From a virus: 50,213 bases of DNA. The notes below the pieces were generated by a model. That model saw only the letters and a program-made list of their open reading frames with translations. It was not told the DNA's origin and made no database searches. Made by a program: the position numbers and the translations under genes. The DNA lies in the IMG/VR virus record IMGVR_UViG_3300048672_000863, positions 1 through 50,213 of that record; one strand, 5' to 3'. Positions within the stretch are counted from its first letter, which is position 1. Each line of letters opens with the position of its first letter. This document shows, in pieces, positions 1-8,916 of the stretch.

Positions 1-246
1 GCTTCTCCTGGGGACGTTACGCAAAACACGACTTGTGGTAGAGTGGCCATAAAATCAGGCGACGCTACGGTGACGGTCACTAGTTCATTTATTACAGATG
101 CGTCTATTATTCACGCGACCCTTCAATCATCCGATACTACGTTAACCCACATTCTTAACGTAATACCAGCATCTGGCAGTTTTACAATAAAGGGCAATGC
201 TGCTGCCACAGCAGACACGAATGTCTGCTGGACCTTGATTGACTAA
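1..246 (+). CDS. C-terminal end of a tail fibre/adhesin (5' truncated)
   Basis: The frame is open from the first base of the window and ends at TAA 244-246, so this is the last 81 residues of a longer protein. A GTG at 43 is in frame but is probably internal. The segment is a beta-rich, Thr/Ser-rich C-terminal domain. It aligns by eye with the last ~70 residues of the next gene: both share the pattern AI.SGD..VT.T.S, then GSFT, then AAATAD and a final W. Domains of this type often end phage fibres and spikes, where they fold or trimerise the shaft. The next gene starts 5 nt downstream in the same direction, so the two are probably co-expressed receptor-binding proteins. The N-terminus lies outside the window. 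Confidence 0.75.
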   Translation, partial: ASPGDVTQNTTCGRVAIKSGDATVTVTSSFITDASIIHATLQSSDTTLTHILNVIPASGSFTIKGNAAATADTNVCWTLID

Positions 247-251
247 AAACT

Positions 252-3200
252 ATGAATTTTCCACTAATAAGTACATTTCAAAATATTGACGGCACCCCGA
301 TCGGCGGCGGTGGAGGCATTAGTGCAGCGGTTAGTGTTAAGGATCATGGTGCCATCGGCGATGGTATCGCCGACGACACTGCGGCCATCAATGCTGCCAT
401 AGCCGCAGCCTCTGCAACCAACGCAAGTCGTCACATATTTTTCCCCGCTGGGCGCTATAAAGTAGCAACTACTACACCGGCGGCCGACTATGACTGGCTA
501 TTTCTAATTCCTAGTAACTTTACGGTTAGCGGGGAAGGACTTGGTTCCGTAATTCTTTGGACTAGCGATTGTCGAGGTGGAAGTCAGATCCATCCTTCTG
601 AACCTAGCCACATGTGCTTTAAGTGCAATGACGGCACCAAAAATGTTGTTTTTCAAGACTTGTGCTTTGTTGGTCAGAACGGCACCGGTGGTGTGGGCTT
701 TACTTATGAACAAAACCCTCAGAGCGCCGCAATTTATTGCTTTGGTTTAGGTACCACAGACATCACCGTTAAGAACTGCGTTTTTGATAACTTTTGGGGC
801 TTTACTGTTCACATGGACATGGGGCCGCGAGGTCGAGTCTTAGACTGCACAACCCGATACTGCTGCAACGGAATTAACTGCAACACGGCATTTGGAGAAA
901 TGCGCGGCAACTTGCTTTTTCATAGTGAGGGTTTTGAGTGCGCTGCCTCGGCAATGATTGTCTCTGATAACACTATTCAGGACGCACTTGGTAGTGCTGT
1001 AGCGATTGGTGGCACATATGGACCTCCCGGTAGCAATCTTTTTATTGAGACTCCTGGATCACAGGTCGTAAACAACACTATTACGGGCTGCACCAACATT
1101 GGCATTGTTGCGACAGACGGATTTGTTAACGGCATTATCAGTGGGAATACCATTCGTGAATGCGAAGGCGGAGGTATTCTAGTCTCACCTGATCCAGGCG
1201 ACAATGTCGTACGGGGATGCATAATTTCCGACAACACAATAACAAATTGCTGTAAGTCCGGCAACCCCAATGTGTGGGGCATTTTTTTAGGCGGCAGCGG
1301 CAAACACTCATGTATCGGCAATCGTATTTTTAACGAAGATGCTATTAATTGGAGTCTACAGATTCCAATTATCGTGCAGAGCGTCGACTGTTACGTGTCA
1401 GGAAACTATTTGAATGGCACTAACATGGACCTATATGTGGGATACGTGGGAACCAACACATATGTAGGAGAGAATTTCTTTGCTAATCAAAAGGCGCAAT
1501 TTGAGGCCGGTAGTACGCGATCCCCAATTCGGCGCTATGGAGCAACTGATTCTGAGGTAATTGAGACATCTAGTTTGAGTTATGGTCCTGGTCAACCTGG
1601 ACTCTTTAAGTTCTATCGTCTTGCCGACGGCACCTTACAGTGGGACGCTGCTCGAGGCGGTGGACCGGATATCACTCTTGGTCGAACTGGTCCACACCGT
1701 TTACGTACACCGGATAGCTTTGAGGCCGCGATTGGTGTAACGACACCACTATTGTTGGGTGGAACGACTGCCTCTGCTCTAAGTACTCCAGCAGCACCAA
1801 CATTTGCAACTTCTCCCACTGGCGGCATTATTACACCTGGAACTTACTACTATAGAGTGGCCGCCGCAAACGCACAAGGGACTTCACTAGCTTCTGCTGA
1901 AGCATCTGTCGTGGTTCCAGGCGGTTCCAGTACCAACACAATCAACGTAATGTTCGGACTTGTTTATGGGGCCACCGAATACAAGGTCTATGGTAGATCG
2001 ACTGGCGCCGAACAACTATTGGCCACGGTAAGTGCTCAAGCTCCTTTAATTTGGGGACCAGTCGACTTAGGACTTGGTTGGACAGATAATGGTTCAGTAA
2101 CACCTAGCGGGGCTTTGCCTACCATCAATACAACTGGCAACCTTACAGTAGATAACACTCTAATTACTAATTTAATTGCAGCGCCAACCTTATTACAAAT
2201 AAGCGCAAGCGGTTCTGAGATAGCACGAGTTGGGCCAGGTGTTGGCATCTGCGGTATGCTTAATTCATATTATTCCTTCTATGTTCCTGCTAATACCCTA
2301 AATGGGTATGCTGCGGGTAGTACGCTGCGTCTTACAACTGAGTTGGGGGATGGTGCTTCTTCAGTTGCTGCACAGATGAACACGACAACAGCATGGACCA
2401 CTACAGGCGCCAAACTATGGAGTTGGAAAAATAACTCGGTTGAGAAGGCTGCTTTGATGCACGATGGTCAATTCTACGGATATACATTTAATGCTAGTAA
2501 CCCGATGCTAGACACAAGTGGCACGTATGTTGCTTCTTTATATCGCAATGGGTTGTACTTTAAGACTGCTGCCGCTTATGGCAACTCACGCGCAGACATT
2601 ATTAGTAGCGGCTCTGGTGTTCCACTTGATTTAATGAGTGATGCTTGTTTAGGTGCAACAGATGCAGGTGTTCGTATTGGTACTCACATTACTTACGCAA
2701 GTACGGCGGCCGGCGCGAAATTAGCGGCCTTCGGCTGTGGTTTATTTGGTTATGGTTGGGACGAAAAGGCACACATTACGCGGAACGGAGGCTCTTACTG
2801 GAGTGACATTTTGGAAGTGGGTGGCGGATCTGGCGCAACTTACATGGACAGCACTGTCGTGCTAACAATGAACACAACTAGTAAGACATGGTTATTTAAC
2901 GCTTACAATAGTGGCTCACACGTGATGTCATTGTCGCGAACTGGTAGATTTAGCATAAATAGTCCTATTCCGCTCTCTGGTGCAACGGTTGCAATGCGAA
3001 CCGCGCCCAGCGCAAACGAAACAACACTGCGCGTGGAAGGTCTTAACGGTCAATCACAAAACCTTCAGTCATGGGTAAAAAACTCAGATACTACACCGGT
3101 AGAAGTGGCATATATTGCACCAGATGGCTCTCTTGGTGTTACACAGTACATATATTGGCCCACCTCATCAGGAAACACTTGGCAAATGGAAGCTGGGCCA

Positions 3201-3623
3201 AATTACCTATCAAACGGTGTGTGGCGTGTTGGCGTAAATACTGTCACGTATCTTGGTGCACGAGCAAGTGATGGATACGCCTTCAGTCAGTACGGTTTTG
3301 AGTTAGCACCAGGAGGTACTCCTGTACTAAAAACAGACAGCAGTGGACGTCTCGATCAATCTGGTACCGACGAAAGCGCATCACCTGGTGCCAGCACCAT
3401 CAATAAGCCAACGGGGAAATCAGCGATTTGGAGTGGTGATTCCAGCGTAACCATTACGAATTCACTTGTGTCGACTAGTTCCCGTGTGTTGGTTACCTTC
3501 CATGCTGATCACGGTGCAGCGAGATGGTGGGTAGATGTTGGCAGTGGTTCTTTCACTGTCACACTATCGGCGGCAGCGACAGCAGATGCAGCCTTCAGTT
3601 GGCAGGTAAGCAACATCATATAA
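252..3623 (+). CDS. Tailspike/tail fibre with pectate-lyase-like beta-helix
   Basis: A 1123-residue receptor-binding protein, probably on the virion tail. Residues ~25-420 look like a right-handed beta-helix of the pectate lyase 3 type: VKDHGAIGDG and DDTAAINAAI near the start, FFPAGRYKV, then many short N-rich rungs such as VSDNTI and ISGNTI. Residues ~515-625 resemble an Ig/FN3-like module (GTYYYRVAAANAQG, later EYKVYG) also seen in the capsid protein at 41033. The C-terminal ~70 residues match the domain at 1-246. The helix may bind or cleave a surface polysaccharide, but no catalytic residues can be assigned by reading. There is no clear Shine-Dalgarno sequence before ATG 252, 5 nt after the preceding stop, so translational coupling is likely. 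Confidence 0.85.
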   Translation: MNFPLISTFQNIDGTPIGGGGGISAAVSVKDHGAIGDGIADDTAAINAAIAAASATNASRHIFFPAGRYKVATTTPAADYDWLFLIPSNFTVSGEGLGSVILWTSDCRGGSQIHPSEPSHMCFKCNDGTKNVVFQDLCFVGQNGTGGVGFTYEQNPQSAAIYCFGLGTTDITVKNCVFDNFWGFTVHMDMGPRGRVLDCTTRYCCNGINCNTAFGEMRGNLLFHSEGFECAASAMIVSDNTIQDALGSAVAIGGTYGPPGSNLFIETPGSQVVNNTITGCTNIGIVATDGFVNGIISGNTIRECEGGGILVSPDPGDNVVRGCIISDNTITNCCKSGNPNVWGIFLGGSGKHSCIGNRIFNEDAINWSLQIPIIVQSVDCYVSGNYLNGTNMDLYVGYVGTNTYVGENFFANQKAQFEAGSTRSPIRRYGATDSEVIETSSLSYGPGQPGLFKFYRLADGTLQWDAARGGGPDITLGRTGPHRLRTPDSFEAAIGVTTPLLLGGTTASALSTPAAPTFATSPTGGIITPGTYYYRVAAANAQGTSLASAEASVVVPGGSSTNTINVMFGLVYGATEYKVYGRSTGAEQLLATVSAQAPLIWGPVDLGLGWTDNGSVTPSGALPTINTTGNLTVDNTLITNLIAAPTLLQISASGSEIARVGPGVGICGMLNSYYSFYVPANTLNGYAAGSTLRLTTELGDGASSVAAQMNTTTAWTTTGAKLWSWKNNSVEKAALMHDGQFYGYTFNASNPMLDTSGTYVASLYRNGLYFKTAAAYGNSRADIISSGSGVPLDLMSDACLGATDAGVRIGTHITYASTAAGAKLAAFGCGLFGYGWDEKAHITRNGGSYWSDILEVGGGSGATYMDSTVVLTMNTTSKTWLFNAYNSGSHVMSLSRTGRFSINSPIPLSGATVAMRTAPSANETTLRVEGLNGQSQNLQSWVKNSDTTPVEVAYIAPDGSLGVTQYIYWPTSSGNTWQMEAGPNYLSNGVWRVGVNTVTYLGARASDGYAFSQYGFELAPGGTPVLKTDSSGRLDQSGTDESASPGASTINKPTGKSAIWSGDSSVTITNSLVSTSSRVLVTFHADHGAARWWVDVGSGSFTVTLSAAATADAAFSWQVSNII

Positions 3624-3632
3624 GTCAATTAG

Positions 3633-3641
3633 TGTTATAAT
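3633..3641 (+). promoter_or_regulatory. Extended -10 promoter of the second tail fibre gene
   Basis: TG at 3633-3634, one base, then TATAAT at 3636-3641. Transcription would begin near 3648, giving a leader of about 85 nt before ATG 3733. No good -35 box is visible, as is usual for extended -10 promoters. Confidence 0.5.
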
Positions 3642-3667
3642 TACAGCATATAGTGTTTTGAGGGAAT

Positions 3668-3720
3668 AGTGAACTCAAGACGCGACCAATGAAGTCTATT
3701 GTCGAGTCTTAGTTCTCACT
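3668..3720 (+). promoter_or_regulatory. 5' leader stem-loop before the tail fibre gene
   Basis: AGTGAACTCAAGAC at 3668-3681 can pair with GTCTTAGTTCTCACT at 3706-3720, with a two-base bulge, enclosing a ~24-nt loop. The 3' arm ends just before the ribosome-binding site (TTGGAGAA, 3721-3728) of ATG 3733. It could regulate translation or stabilise the message. The pairing is visible in the sequence; the role is inferred. Confidence 0.4.
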
Positions 3721-3732
3721 TTGGAGAATAAT

Positions 3733-5940
3733 ATGGCCGACAATGGTTTTAAAATTAACAAGAGTATCAACCTTAATCCTCAGGCTGGGGCACCCGCCAA
3801 TCCAGTAGATGGCGACTTTTACTACGATTCAACTGCTCAGTCTTTTGCCTATTATCACAATGGCTCTTGGGCTAACTTTGACTCAGTAGGCTCAGTTTCG
3901 GCTGCCTTGTGGCTCACAAGTGCTCAATTCACACCAGACATTGTTCGAAACTCAGTTATTAAGGTCACCGGAGGCATAGTGACATCGCACCTTGCTGGTA
4001 TCTCTTCTAGCTTCAGCGCAAAAAGAATCACTGTTTACAATGACGGTGTAGCTACCATCGTTGTTGAGCCTCAGGACACGAACGAACCGACTTCCAATAA
4101 CCGAATTGTTACGCCCACCGGCGGCAGTATGAATCTCGTTGCTGGTGAGGTTGCTGTCTTCACGTACGATATTGCAGCAAATCGTTGGCTGTTGGTCTCT
4201 ATCTCATCTAATGCTGGAGCTCAACTCATCGCCACGACAACCAATCCTGGTCTTGTAACGCTACACCAAGCATCACTATATCCCCTTGATGGCGTTGTTC
4301 TCTCTGATGGTGACTTAAATGCTCCAAACGGTGTTGTGGGATTAAACGCAAATCGCGCAGCTTCAATTGCCGCACCTCTAGCAGCAGTAACGGCACTAAC
4401 AGTAACGGCAAATGGTACGTCTAATGCCGTTGATCTGTATGGTCACCTTGCTATGAAAACGAACACGTCATATATAAAGTTATATGGTGGCGGACTTATA
4501 GCTGGAATTAATGGTTTTATTCAACTGACAACGCCAGGTACTGGTCTAGGCGCTGGCACGCTTTCAAACTTTACCGACGGCTCCGGCGGCGCCGGCTTCA
4601 ACATGAGTGTGCTTCGAATTGAAGAAGGTGCCAGTGGCGGAACACTGGAAATTGCTGTCCACGAGACTCGAAATACAATCAGCGATCCAACAAATGGTGC
4701 TCCTATTGATATTGGACCGAGTGAAGATTGGCGCTTTAACTCAGATGGGAGTTTTTCAAAGCGAAACACGGCAGCGCAGATTCACAATGTTGCAGATCCC
4801 ACAGCAGCTCAAGATGTAGCTACAATGCAATGGGCTGGCGATCGTCTTGGCTATCGCAATCTCTGCATCAACGGAAACATGCGCATTTGGCAGCGCGGAA
4901 CATCTGCCATCACCTTAACAAAAAACACAATCGGCTATTCGGCTCGGCAATATCTCGCAGATCGTTTTTATGGCTTTGTTCGTTTAGACAGCGCCGGTAG
5001 CATCAGTATGACCTATGAAAGAGTAAATACTTTTCTCACAAATACTGATTACGCTTCACGCATAAAATTTACTGCCACAACTGGTGGTGGTGGCTTTATT
5101 TGTCTAGCCCAAGACATTGATCGAGAATTCGTAAAATTGATTCGCGGAAAAAAGGTTACTCTTTCCTTTAAGTGGGCAAAAGGTTCAACGATGGGTGATC
5201 GAGGACTCATTGAATTTATGTACAGTACTGGCGATTGGTTTAAAAACATAACCAATTACAGCGGTGCTGCAATTCTTTCTACAGAATTTGTTAGCAATGC
5301 CAACATTCCGTCCTCATTAGGAGCATCACGCACACACGTGACAAGCGCAGTAGTTCCAACAAATGCCACTACGTTAGCTTTTTATATCGGTATGGAGGTG
5401 TCTGGTACCTATGACCCTGATCCTGATAACTACTTAGATATTACCGACGTAGTTCTTACAGTCGGCGACAACGCAAATCAAGCACCATACTATCAGTACC
5501 CGTACGCGGGCGGTGACTTTGCAGGCGAAGTAGATCTATGTCAGCGCTACTATGAAACAAGTGCTGATATGTTTGGTAATCCGCCTGGAACGACTGGTGC
5601 GGCTTACGGTACAACAACATTAGCATATGATTGGAATACTCTTGCTGGAGCTGAAAAACGTTACGCAATCTTTAATTTTCAAACTAGAAAACATATTAGT
5701 CCAGATGCGCTTGGACTTACCTATCAAACTGGTGGCCATGGACAAGGATATAGTTCCTGGGTTGGAACTACGACCAGTAGCGTGTATGACGAGTATGCCG
5801 GCTCTACGCTTACTGTCGATGCTACTTACTCTACCTGTTCAGAAAAGCAAATGATGTTAAGTGCTACTAGCCCCGGTGCACTTGCCCATCCAACAAATCA
5901 CTTAATTGTTGCAGTTTGGGCCGTCGACGTAGATTTCTAA
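3733..5940 (+). CDS. Tail fibre protein
   Basis: 735 residues from ATG 3733, preceded by TTGGAGAATAAT. A TTG at 3721 is also in frame, but it lies inside the ribosome-binding site. The middle of the protein (from residue ~375) has NLCINGNMRIWQRG followed by ADRFYGF, and near residue 600 VDLCQRYYE. These three elements are typical of phage tail fibre and carbohydrate-binding C-terminal regions. The N-terminus (FKINKSINLNPQAG, then DGDFYYDST) resembles shaft-type repeats. Its stop codon overlaps the stop of the converging minus-strand gene (TAA 5938-5940 against TAG 5937-5939). It is probably a second receptor-binding or side fibre acting with the spike upstream. Confidence 0.8.
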   Translation: MADNGFKINKSINLNPQAGAPANPVDGDFYYDSTAQSFAYYHNGSWANFDSVGSVSAALWLTSAQFTPDIVRNSVIKVTGGIVTSHLAGISSSFSAKRITVYNDGVATIVVEPQDTNEPTSNNRIVTPTGGSMNLVAGEVAVFTYDIAANRWLLVSISSNAGAQLIATTTNPGLVTLHQASLYPLDGVVLSDGDLNAPNGVVGLNANRAASIAAPLAAVTALTVTANGTSNAVDLYGHLAMKTNTSYIKLYGGGLIAGINGFIQLTTPGTGLGAGTLSNFTDGSGGAGFNMSVLRIEEGASGGTLEIAVHETRNTISDPTNGAPIDIGPSEDWRFNSDGSFSKRNTAAQIHNVADPTAAQDVATMQWAGDRLGYRNLCINGNMRIWQRGTSAITLTKNTIGYSARQYLADRFYGFVRLDSAGSISMTYERVNTFLTNTDYASRIKFTATTGGGGFICLAQDIDREFVKLIRGKKVTLSFKWAKGSTMGDRGLIEFMYSTGDWFKNITNYSGAAILSTEFVSNANIPSSLGASRTHVTSAVVPTNATTLAFYIGMEVSGTYDPDPDNYLDITDVVLTVGDNANQAPYYQYPYAGGDFAGEVDLCQRYYETSADMFGNPPGTTGAAYGTTTLAYDWNTLAGAEKRYAIFNFQTRKHISPDALGLTYQTGGHGQGYSSWVGTTTSSVYDEYAGSTLTVDATYSTCSEKQMMLSATSPGALAHPTNHLIVAVWAVDVDF

Positions 5941-6314
5941 ATATCTTCTATAGCGCTCTGAAAGAAAGCAGAAGAGGCATCAAAGACTAACACTTCTTCA
6001 CAGTTGTTAGCCTGTACGAAGTGCTTCGACCATCGAATCTCGATGGTGAGATTACCGTCTTCACTCAATTCAGCAAAATTAACAGAGCAGTTGCGATCTA
6101 AGTTTGACAGTTGGACATTTAATCGACTAAGGGCCAGATGAGCAAAGGCGGGGTACCCCATGCCGTCTAGCTTCTTGGTCTTCTCATACTCAGTAAAGAA
6201 CTCAGCGACCCACTTAGCGATTGTCTTCTGCTGCGAGACTTGCTGAGACAGTTGCTTTTTCTTAGCAATCTTAGCCTCAATCTCCTTCATCATGTCTCGC
6301 TTGACATTAGACAT
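5937..6314 (-). CDS. Hypothetical protein at the end of the primase operon
   Basis: 125 residues with no family that I recognise. The N-terminal ~35 residues are Lys/Gln-rich and probably helical (IEAKIAKKKQ, then LSQQVSQQ); the rest is a mixed fold ending in an acidic segment. The start at 6314 overlaps the 3' end of the primase gene by 8 nt, so it is the last gene of the minus-strand operon helicase-primase. It may serve replication or simply share the transcript. Its stop overlaps the stop of the converging tail fibre gene. Confidence 0.7.
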   Translation of the reverse strand: MSNVKRDMMKEIEAKIAKKKQLSQQVSQQKTIAKWVAEFFTEYEKTKKLDGMGYPAFAHLALSRLNVQLSNLDRNCSVNFAELSEDGNLTIEIRWSKHFVQANNCEEVLVFDASSAFFQSAIEDI

Positions 6315-7185
6315 TTTGGATTCTCTGCATGTTGTCTAAAAACCGCTTAGCAAGTGCTTCATGACCTTCGTTCTTGAGAACATCATTCCAGTCTTGTTCA
6401 TCATCTAATGTCGACGAAAAATGAGTAAGACAGTTAGCCTTTACGGCTTTTGCGAGACCTTCTTGGCCTGGAGCATCCGCATCGTAAGCACCGATAACCT
6501 TTATATTTTGATTGACCAATTCCTGAAGAACTTCTTGATGGTGCCTTGTAACATTGCACCCAGAAGTACAGATGAACTTCCAAGGGTTATTAGCTACACC
6601 ACCATACTTGATGTTGAACGCTTGTTGAAGGCCTAACGCGTTGAAGTACCCTTCACAGACCCCAACAGCCTTGATGTTGGTGACAAACGGTCCTTGATTC
6701 CACAGACCAAACAACATTCCTAGGCGAGTACCAGGAAGCGTATCGATCTTCTGCTCGTCTCCGTCCTTGTTGATTCTCGTTTTTAGGAAACGAATTTGAG
6801 CTCCGCAAAAATGATCTTGAAAATAATATGGGAACACGATACCTTCGCGTTCCATGTCGTAATACATATCTCCGTCAAGATTTAGACCTCTACTCTTGAC
6901 GTAATCAACGCCCTTTTGCGCACGAGGGTCTGAGAGAGGAATGAACTTAACCGGCCACTTCATTACTTGCAACTCGTTTGGAGTAGCTTCCTTGAAGTCA
7001 AAGTCCCCCTTGAGAAATTCTGGTAGAGAGATCTCGCCTAGGTGGCAGTACTGACGAAGTGAATATCCGCGCTGGCAGACACCCTTGCAGTAGACCCAAA
7101 TATCGCCTGTTTCAGCATCCTTGTGCCAATAAAGCGTATCGTTTGGCCGCTTGCAGATTAAGCACTTCTTGGTTGAAAAGCTCAT
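6307..7185 (-). CDS. DNA primase (zinc finger plus TOPRIM)
   Basis: 292 residues that would make RNA primers for lagging-strand synthesis. The N-terminus has a zinc-binding pattern, C8-x2-C11-x21-C33-x3-C37. The second half carries the TOPRIM signature: a conserved acidic residue in VCEGYFNA and the DxD motif in GAYDADAPG. The length is close to that of small phage primases in which the helicase is a separate protein. Its ATG overlaps the TGA of the upstream helicase gene (ATGA, 7182-7185), so the two are translationally coupled, which suits a helicase-primase pair such as T4 gp41/gp61. No fused helicase domain is present. Confidence 0.85.
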   Translation of the reverse strand: MSFSTKKCLICKRPNDTLYWHKDAETGDIWVYCKGVCQRGYSLRQYCHLGEISLPEFLKGDFDFKEATPNELQVMKWPVKFIPLSDPRAQKGVDYVKSRGLNLDGDMYYDMEREGIVFPYYFQDHFCGAQIRFLKTRINKDGDEQKIDTLPGTRLGMLFGLWNQGPFVTNIKAVGVCEGYFNALGLQQAFNIKYGGVANNPWKFICTSGCNVTRHHQEVLQELVNQNIKVIGAYDADAPGQEGLAKAVKANCLTHFSSTLDDEQDWNDVLKNEGHEALAKRFLDNMQRIQNV

Positions 7186-8240
7186 AGCTTTTGTCCCGCC
7201 TTATAGTCTGCGCCAGACAACTGGTCATTTTCTTTTGACTTTTCCATGAATTCTTCAAGGTCTTTTTCGGCCTTTGCTCGAACCATACTGGCCTTTCGTG
7301 TAGCTAGTTCCTGTTCAGACAGCTCTTCTAAGAACTTGCCCTTGTAATAGGGACATGTAATCTTCCATCCTTGGTTGCCAAAGCGGTCCTTGTGAATTAG
7401 GAAGTCTGATGTCTTCTCTTCGACATTAGGAACCACCTCTACAATTACAGTGGCCGGCTCGACCACCGCACTACACTCCTTAATGCGCGCATCGATGTCC
7501 TTGACGCCGCCCTTCTTACCGAGTGAGTACAGCTGAACGAACATGCAGACCGGAATCTCGCACTTCTTGATGTACCGGCCGAGCCAGATACGAAAATCGT
7601 TTAGGACGTCATAGCGACTGCGCGTTTTGTCATTGACAGAATCCTTGATAAGCTGATAATAGTCAATGAGAACAGCAGAGAACCCCTGGCCAATAATCTT
7701 GTCGAGTGCGGCCTGAACCCACTCGATCTTGGTCGTGCCACCCTCTCGCCACGAGACATCCAATACCTTCACGTACTGCGCAATACTGCGGCAGAGATGA
7801 ACGCACTGGCTAATCTGCTCGGGCGGCATCCGCCCCTTCTTGTATTCATTAAAGTCATACTCTAACTCAAGCGCCGCGATTCTAAATAAGACGTCTTGTT
7901 CGGGCTCTTCATTCGAGATGACTAGAATCTTCTTCTTCTGTTTCCACAGTGGCCACGAGATGTTTGCAGCCACTGTAGACTTACCATTACCAGAGAGTGC
8001 ACAAAACAGATAGAGATTCTCTCTCGTGAAAGGAATGGCGGCAGACAGACTCTCGTTGATGAGAGTGATTTGCTCGCTAACCATCTTCTTGTAGCTAGCG
8101 ACACTCTGAACTATCTTTAACATCGACTCTTGATCACCAAAAGAGGTAATCTCGTCGAGGGAAATGTCAACCTTTGGTGCTACTCTTACTCCAGCTTTAG
8201 CTAGATTGTGCTCTTGTTCTTCTTTAGTTAGAATCGCCAC
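7182..8240 (-). CDS. Replicative DNA helicase, DnaB/RecA-fold
   Basis: 352 residues. The ATPase core shows a P-loop (ALSGNGKST, about residues 82-90), a following strand with ILVISNEEPEQD, and a Walker B-like stretch AVLIDYYQLIKD. These are the DnaB/gp41/T7 gp4 family signatures for a hexameric 5'-3' helicase that unwinds the fork and recruits primase. It is shorter than cellular DnaB (~470 residues) and lacks an obvious N-terminal DnaB domain. It lies between an unrecognised gene (17-nt overlap) and the primase (4-nt overlap). The C-terminal tail is Lys/Glu-rich and probably helical. Confidence 0.8.
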   Translation of the reverse strand: MAILTKEEQEHNLAKAGVRVAPKVDISLDEITSFGDQESMLKIVQSVASYKKMVSEQITLINESLSAAIPFTRENLYLFCALSGNGKSTVAANISWPLWKQKKKILVISNEEPEQDVLFRIAALELEYDFNEYKKGRMPPEQISQCVHLCRSIAQYVKVLDVSWREGGTTKIEWVQAALDKIIGQGFSAVLIDYYQLIKDSVNDKTRSRYDVLNDFRIWLGRYIKKCEIPVCMFVQLYSLGKKGGVKDIDARIKECSAVVEPATVIVEVVPNVEEKTSDFLIHKDRFGNQGWKITCPYYKGKFLEELSEQELATRKASMVRAKAEKDLEEFMEKSKENDQLSGADYKAGQKL

Positions 8241-8766
8241 TCGTGCCCTTCCCTAAGATGCTATCGATCTCGTCCATTGGATTGTAATTGGCGGCAGCAA
8301 GAGCTGCGGCTCGACGTCGTTGAATCTCTTCTACGGTGAGACGGGGAAAAGAATCTGCGTGTTCGCGTTGCATCTTGTATTCTTTTGCCGTCATACTTCC
8401 AAATAGGGGAGGCTCATCATCCTCCTCTTTCTTCTTGGTTGGAATAGGAAAAATGTTAAAAAAGGCTATTTTAGCCCGCTCTTCAATATCATTCGTCCAC
8501 TGTTCCTCGAACTCGCGCTCGCTTGAGTACTGGAACTTTGGACTACCCTTCAACTTCTTGAACATAGTCTTTACTAAAGACGGACTCGGGGCATGAGCTC
8601 TTACAGCTTTAGGTAAATACTCATAAGCATTCTCGAGAACCAGCCCTTCGTTCTTGAGAATATCGAAGAGTTCTTCAAAGTTACCTTGAACAGATGGAGT
8701 TCGCCTGTCGCGACCGGCCAGTGTAGCTTTCCACTGTTCGAATAACAGATCGTATCTAGAAGCCAT
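8224..8766 (-). CDS. Hypothetical protein, first gene of the helicase-primase operon
   Basis: 180 residues, unrecognised, mostly helical and charged, with a KKKEEDDEP stretch near residue 110. A ribosome-binding site AAAGGAAG (read on the minus strand) precedes ATG 8766 by about 10 nt. Its 3' end overlaps the helicase gene by 17 nt. Position suggests a helicase loader or accessory factor, as T4 gp59 is for gp41, but no sequence similarity supports that. Confidence 0.65.
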   Translation of the reverse strand: MASRYDLLFEQWKATLAGRDRRTPSVQGNFEELFDILKNEGLVLENAYEYLPKAVRAHAPSPSLVKTMFKKLKGSPKFQYSSEREFEEQWTNDIEERAKIAFFNIFPIPTKKKEEDDEPPLFGSMTAKEYKMQREHADSFPRLTVEEIQRRRAAALAAANYNPMDEIDSILGKGTSGDSN

Positions 8767-8791
8767 TGAATGGTACTTCCTTTAAGGTTTT

Positions 8792-8816
8792 GGATGATGG
8801 AATCATCCATATTTTA
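8792..8816 (-). promoter_or_regulatory. Promoter and palindromic operator of the helicase-primase operon
   Basis: On the minus strand, TAAAAT (8816 down to 8811) can serve as a -10 box with transcription starting near 8804. A perfect inverted repeat lies across that start: GGATGAT (8792-8798), three bases, ATCATCC (8802-8808). A repressor bound there would block initiation; a short RNA hairpin is the alternative. The 8766 start lies ~38 nt downstream. Confidence 0.5.
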
Positions 8817-8903
8817 CAATGGGAATGAAAAGGCCCCTTTCGATCCCCGTAATAGCTTGATTTTTATTAGATTTTTAGGTTAGAAGTCATCGAAGGTTCT
8901 AAG

Positions 8904-8909
8904 TACAAT
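8904..8909 (+). promoter_or_regulatory. -10 box for a leaderless helicase mRNA
   Basis: TACAAT at 8904-8909 is followed by 7 nt and then ATG 8917, so the predicted first transcribed base is the start codon. There is no Shine-Dalgarno sequence at the right spacing. The 150-bp divergent region also contains an imperfect inverted repeat at 8821-8847 (GGGA..GAAA / TTTC..TCCC). Confidence 0.5.
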
Positions 8910-8916
8910 ACGGTAG

